Shown here: in pieces, positions 60,919 through 64,000 of the stretch
Layout: each line of letters begins with the position of its first letter
Numbering within the stretch: the stretch's first letter is position 1
DNA from: Coenobita brevimanus
Taxonomy: Eukaryota > Arthropoda > Malacostraca > Decapoda > Coenobitidae
DNA length: 64,000 nt
Assembly (NCBI GenBank): GCA_032717465.1
Contig: CM064657.1
Location: 23,583,848-23,647,847 of the forward strand
Direction: 5' to 3'
Made by a program: the position numbers and the translations under genes
Notes under the pieces: model-generated
What the model saw: only the letters and a program-made list of their open reading frames with translations
Databases searched by the model: none
What the model was told of the DNA's origin: nothing

Positions 60919-61152
60919 TGTGGCGGGGGGGACACAACCTGGCCGCACTATGGGGTGGTACTACTACTCTGCGGCCAGGTTGTGTTAGGAAGAATACTGC
61001 CACCGTATTCCCTGCGTGTCGTAAAAGGCGACTAAAAGGGGCGGGGTGAGGGGACTAGGGACCCCCTCCTCTGTTTTGTAGTTCCTAAAAAGAGACAGGC
61101 CAGAGAAAGGGATGGGGGATGGAGTTATCCCCGTACCCTGAAGATTGGGTCT
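60919..61152 (+). promoter_or_regulatory. Structured 5' UTR of LINE D copy 2
   Basis: Same leader as 30879-31111, with the same 16-bp inverted repeat (60932-60947 with 60970-60985) and the GTGGCG/TGCCAC pairing potential. Only one difference was seen (AAAAAGGG to AAAAGGGG near 61036). Confidence 0.65.
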
Positions 61153-64000
61153 ATGAATGTGCGTGGATGTAGTATGATTGAGGCTAAAAGGGAGGAGATT
61201 GGGAGAATGTTTGTGAGAAGAAAGTTGGATGTGTTAGCTTTGAGTGAAACGAAGATGAAAGGGAAGGGGGAATCTATGTTTGGAAGTGTGAATGGAAGAT
61301 TGTCAGGTGTTGATAGAGGAAGGGCAAGAGAAGGTGTGGCCTTGTTAGTGAGTCCGGAAGTTCAGCAATGTGTGATTGAATGGAAGGAGGTGTCATCGAG
61401 ACTGATGTGGGTGAAAGCGAAATTTGAACGTGAGTTGTGGGTGTTTGTGAGTGCATATGGGCCTGGTAGTGAAAGGGATGAACAAGAGAGGGAGTCTTTC
61501 TGGAATGATGTTGATGAGTGTCTGCAGAGTTTTGAAGTGAATGTGAATGTGGTAATGATGGGAGATCTGAATGCTAGAGTGGGAAATGTAGCAGTTGAAG
61601 GTGTAGTTGGTATGCATGGTGTGCCTGGAAGAAATGAAAATGGGGAACGAATGATAGCGATGTGTGTTGAGCGAGAGATGGTGATTGGGAATACGCTGTT
61701 TGAGAAGAAAGATATTTATAAGTATACATGGGTGAGACAGGAGGGTGGAAGGGTTGTTGATAGAGCCTTGATGGACTATGTGGCTGTGTCTAGGAATGTA
61801 ATAGGAAGATTGTTGGATGTGAGAGTTCTGAGAGGGGAGGGTGGAGGTATGTCTGACCACTACCTGGTGGAGGGAAAGTTAAGAGTAGGAAAGAGATGGA
61901 TGAGAGCTAGGAGGGTTAGGTGTGGCAGGGAGGTTTTGAAAGTGAGTGAGTTGGATAAAAGAGAGAAAAAGATAGAGTATCAGGAGAAATTGAAAGATGA
62001 GTGGAAACGCAGTGAAAGATCGGGAAAATGGCAGCGTGGAGGAGGAATGGCAGTTGTTTAAGAGTGCTGTGGTGGGGCATGCAGAAGAGGTGTGTGGTGT
62101 GAGACGTGTGGGTGGTGGTGTAAGAAAAGGAAGTGAATGGTGGTGCGAGGAAGTAAGTATGGCTGTGGCAGAGAAGAGACGTGCATATGAAGTGTGGCTG
62201 CAGAGGAAGGATGAGATGTCATATGAAAGGTATAAGGAGAAGAGGAATAGAGCGAGAAGGGCTGTGCGTGATGCTAAAGTGGCAGCAGATGAGAGGTGGG
62301 GTAGGCGGCTGACAGAGAATTTTCAGCAGAATAAGAAAATGTTTTGGAAGGAGGTGAAAAGGGTGCGAAAGGGAGAGTCTGGGAAGGAAGAACGAGTAAA
62401 AGCAGAGGATGGAAGGATGTTAATTGAGATGGATGCAGTAAGGAAGAGATGGGCAGAGTATTTTGAAAGATTGTTAAATGTAGAGGAGGAAAGGGTGGCT
62501 GAGATTGTGGTGGATGGAAGGGTGCAAGGAATAAATGTGTTGGGAGAGTTGAATGATTCTTTGATCACGAAGGAAGAAGTGGAGAAGGCAGTAAAGGAGA
62601 TGAAAACAGGGAAAGCTGCAGGTATGGATGGGTGTGCTGTGGAATGCCTGAAGGGTGGTGGAGTGACTATTGTTGACTGGTTAGTAAGATTGTTGAATGT
62701 GTGCTTTGAGAAAGGTATGGTGCCAATTGACTGGGCAAGTGCTTGTGTGGTCCCGTTGTATAAAGGCAAGGGTGATAAGTATGAATGTACTAGCTTTAGG
62801 GGTATAAGTCTGTTGAGTGTTGTAGGTAAGGTGTATGGTAGAGTGTTAATTATTAGAGTTAGAGAGGGTACAGAGGGAGTGATTAGTGATGAGCAGTGTG
62901 GCTTTAGGAGAGGGAGGGGATGCGTTGATCAGGTGTTTGCTGTGAGACAAGTGTGTGAAAAGTATTTAGCGAAAGGCAAGGATGTGTTTTGGGCATTTAT
63001 GGATTTAGAGAAAGCGTATGATAGAATTGATAGGGAGGCTTTGTGGACTGTTTTAAGATTGTATGGACTTGATGGTAGGTTACTAAAAGGGGTGAAAAGT
63101 TTTTATGTAAATAGTAGAGTGTGTGTAAGAGTGGGAAATGCTGGGAGTGATTGGTTTCCGTGAGAGTGGGGCTGCGACAGGGATGTGTGATGTCGCCTTG
63201 GTTGTTTAATATTTACATGGATGGTGTTGTAAGGGAGGTGAATGCAAGAGTTTTAGGTGGTCTGAGTCTGGTAAATGTTGATGGAGGAGAGTGGAATCTG
63301 AAGCAGCTGCTGTTTGCAGATGATACTGCACTGGTGACTGATTCAGAGGAGAGATTGAGACAGTTGGTAGAGGAGTTTGGAAGGGTGTGTGAAAGGAGGA
63401 AATTGAAAGTAAATGAGAATAAGAGTAAAGTGATGAAGTGTACGAGGTTGATAGATGGTAGGGGGATGAATATAGTTTTGAATGGTGAGTTGCTTGAGGA
63501 GGTAGATTGTTTTAAATATCTAGGGTCACATGTTGCTGTGGATGGAAGAATAGATGCAGAAGTGAAGTTTAGAATAAATGAAGTAGGAAAGGTGCTGGGA
63601 GGAATGAAAAAGTGTTTAAATGTCGTTCGCTTAGAATGGATGTAAAGAGAAGGCTGTATGAGGGTGTTGTGGTACCGACTGCATTATATGGGGCTGAAAC
63701 ATGGAATATGGGTGTAGCAGAGAGGAAAAGTTTGAATGTAATGGAGATGAGATGTCTGAGGAGTATGTGGAGTGACGCGTATGGATCGGGTGCGAAATGA
63801 TGAAGTGCGAAGGAGAACTGGAGTTGTTCGGGGAGATGGCTGGTAGAGTTGAGCAGAGGGTGTTGCAATGGTTTGGACATATGGAGAGAATGGATAATGA
63901 GCGACATTGGTGAAAAAGATAACTAGATCTGATGTGAGAGGTGTAAGGCTGAGAGTGAAGACCAATGAATAGGATGGATGGACAGTGTGAAGAGAGCGCT
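61153..64000 (+). pseudogene. LINE D copy 2: endonuclease/RT, frameshifted, cut by window end
   Basis: Nearly identical to copy 1 at a constant offset of 30,041 bp until the first indel. It holds the same endonuclease and RT motifs (GDLNARVG near 61561, FMDLEKAYD near 62996, FADD near 63317). Frame breaks: an extra A near 62005, a lost C near 63168, a lost A near 63610, a TGT to TGG loss near 63770, and several insertions after 63820. A TAA replaces GAA at about 63642. Substitutions are few. It cannot encode the full protein as written. The dense indels in the last 250 bases may be assembly errors. Confidence 0.9.

Overview
This window is eukaryotic repeat-rich DNA, most likely from an arthropod and plausibly a decapod crustacean. 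I infer that from long (GT)n/(CA)n arrays, many RTE-like and Jockey/CR1-like LINE copies, tRNA-derived SINEs and the lack of operons or compact genes. The species cannot be fixed from sequence alone. No complete host gene, rRNA gene or functional tRNA gene is recognisable. One short exon-like ORF (27750-27884) is the only candidate for host coding sequence. Almost everything else that can be named is a mobile element, a dead copy of one, or a tandem repeat.

Layout. 1-3180: the 3' end of a Ty3/Gypsy-type LTR retrotransposon (RT/RNase H remnant plus a 787-bp LTR) sits inside a LINE (family A) that carries a PHD-type zinc finger. 3240-3905: a badly decayed LINE. 5180-5533: a tRNA-derived SINE with a target-site duplication (TSD), with a relative at 7487-7590. 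6.4-19.8 kb: microsatellites, minisatellites, a degenerate dispersed repeat, MITEs and a hairpin-bearing tandem repeat. 19.84-24.6 kb: a minus-strand LINE (family C) split by two insertions of an RTE-like LINE (family B) in opposite orientations, each with a TSD. 28.15-29.24 kb: a third B copy. 30.88-34.37 kb: a full-length RTE-like element (family D) with an uninterrupted 975-codon endonuclease/reverse-transcriptase ORF and a structured 5' leader. 34.5-50 kb: microsatellites, several SINEs, more hairpin repeat, about 3 kb of minisatellite and a second truncated C copy. 50.3-58.7 kb: a SINE with a perfect 15-bp TSD, MITEs, a nearly identical 491-bp tandem duplication and a hAT element with an 8-bp TSD. 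58.72-60.91 kb: two large inverted-repeat (foldback) elements. 60.92-64.0 kb: a second D copy, nearly identical to the first but frameshifted and cut by the window end.

How the parts relate. Families B and D appear related in their RT motifs and end in short (GATA)n tails. C copies end in A-rich tails and A ends in (AAT)n. The nesting order (Gypsy into A; B into C twice; D beside a foldback arm) gives a relative insertion history. The intact D ORF and the similarity of the two D copies suggest recent activity. The B, C and A copies, the hAT element and the degenerate repeats are older.
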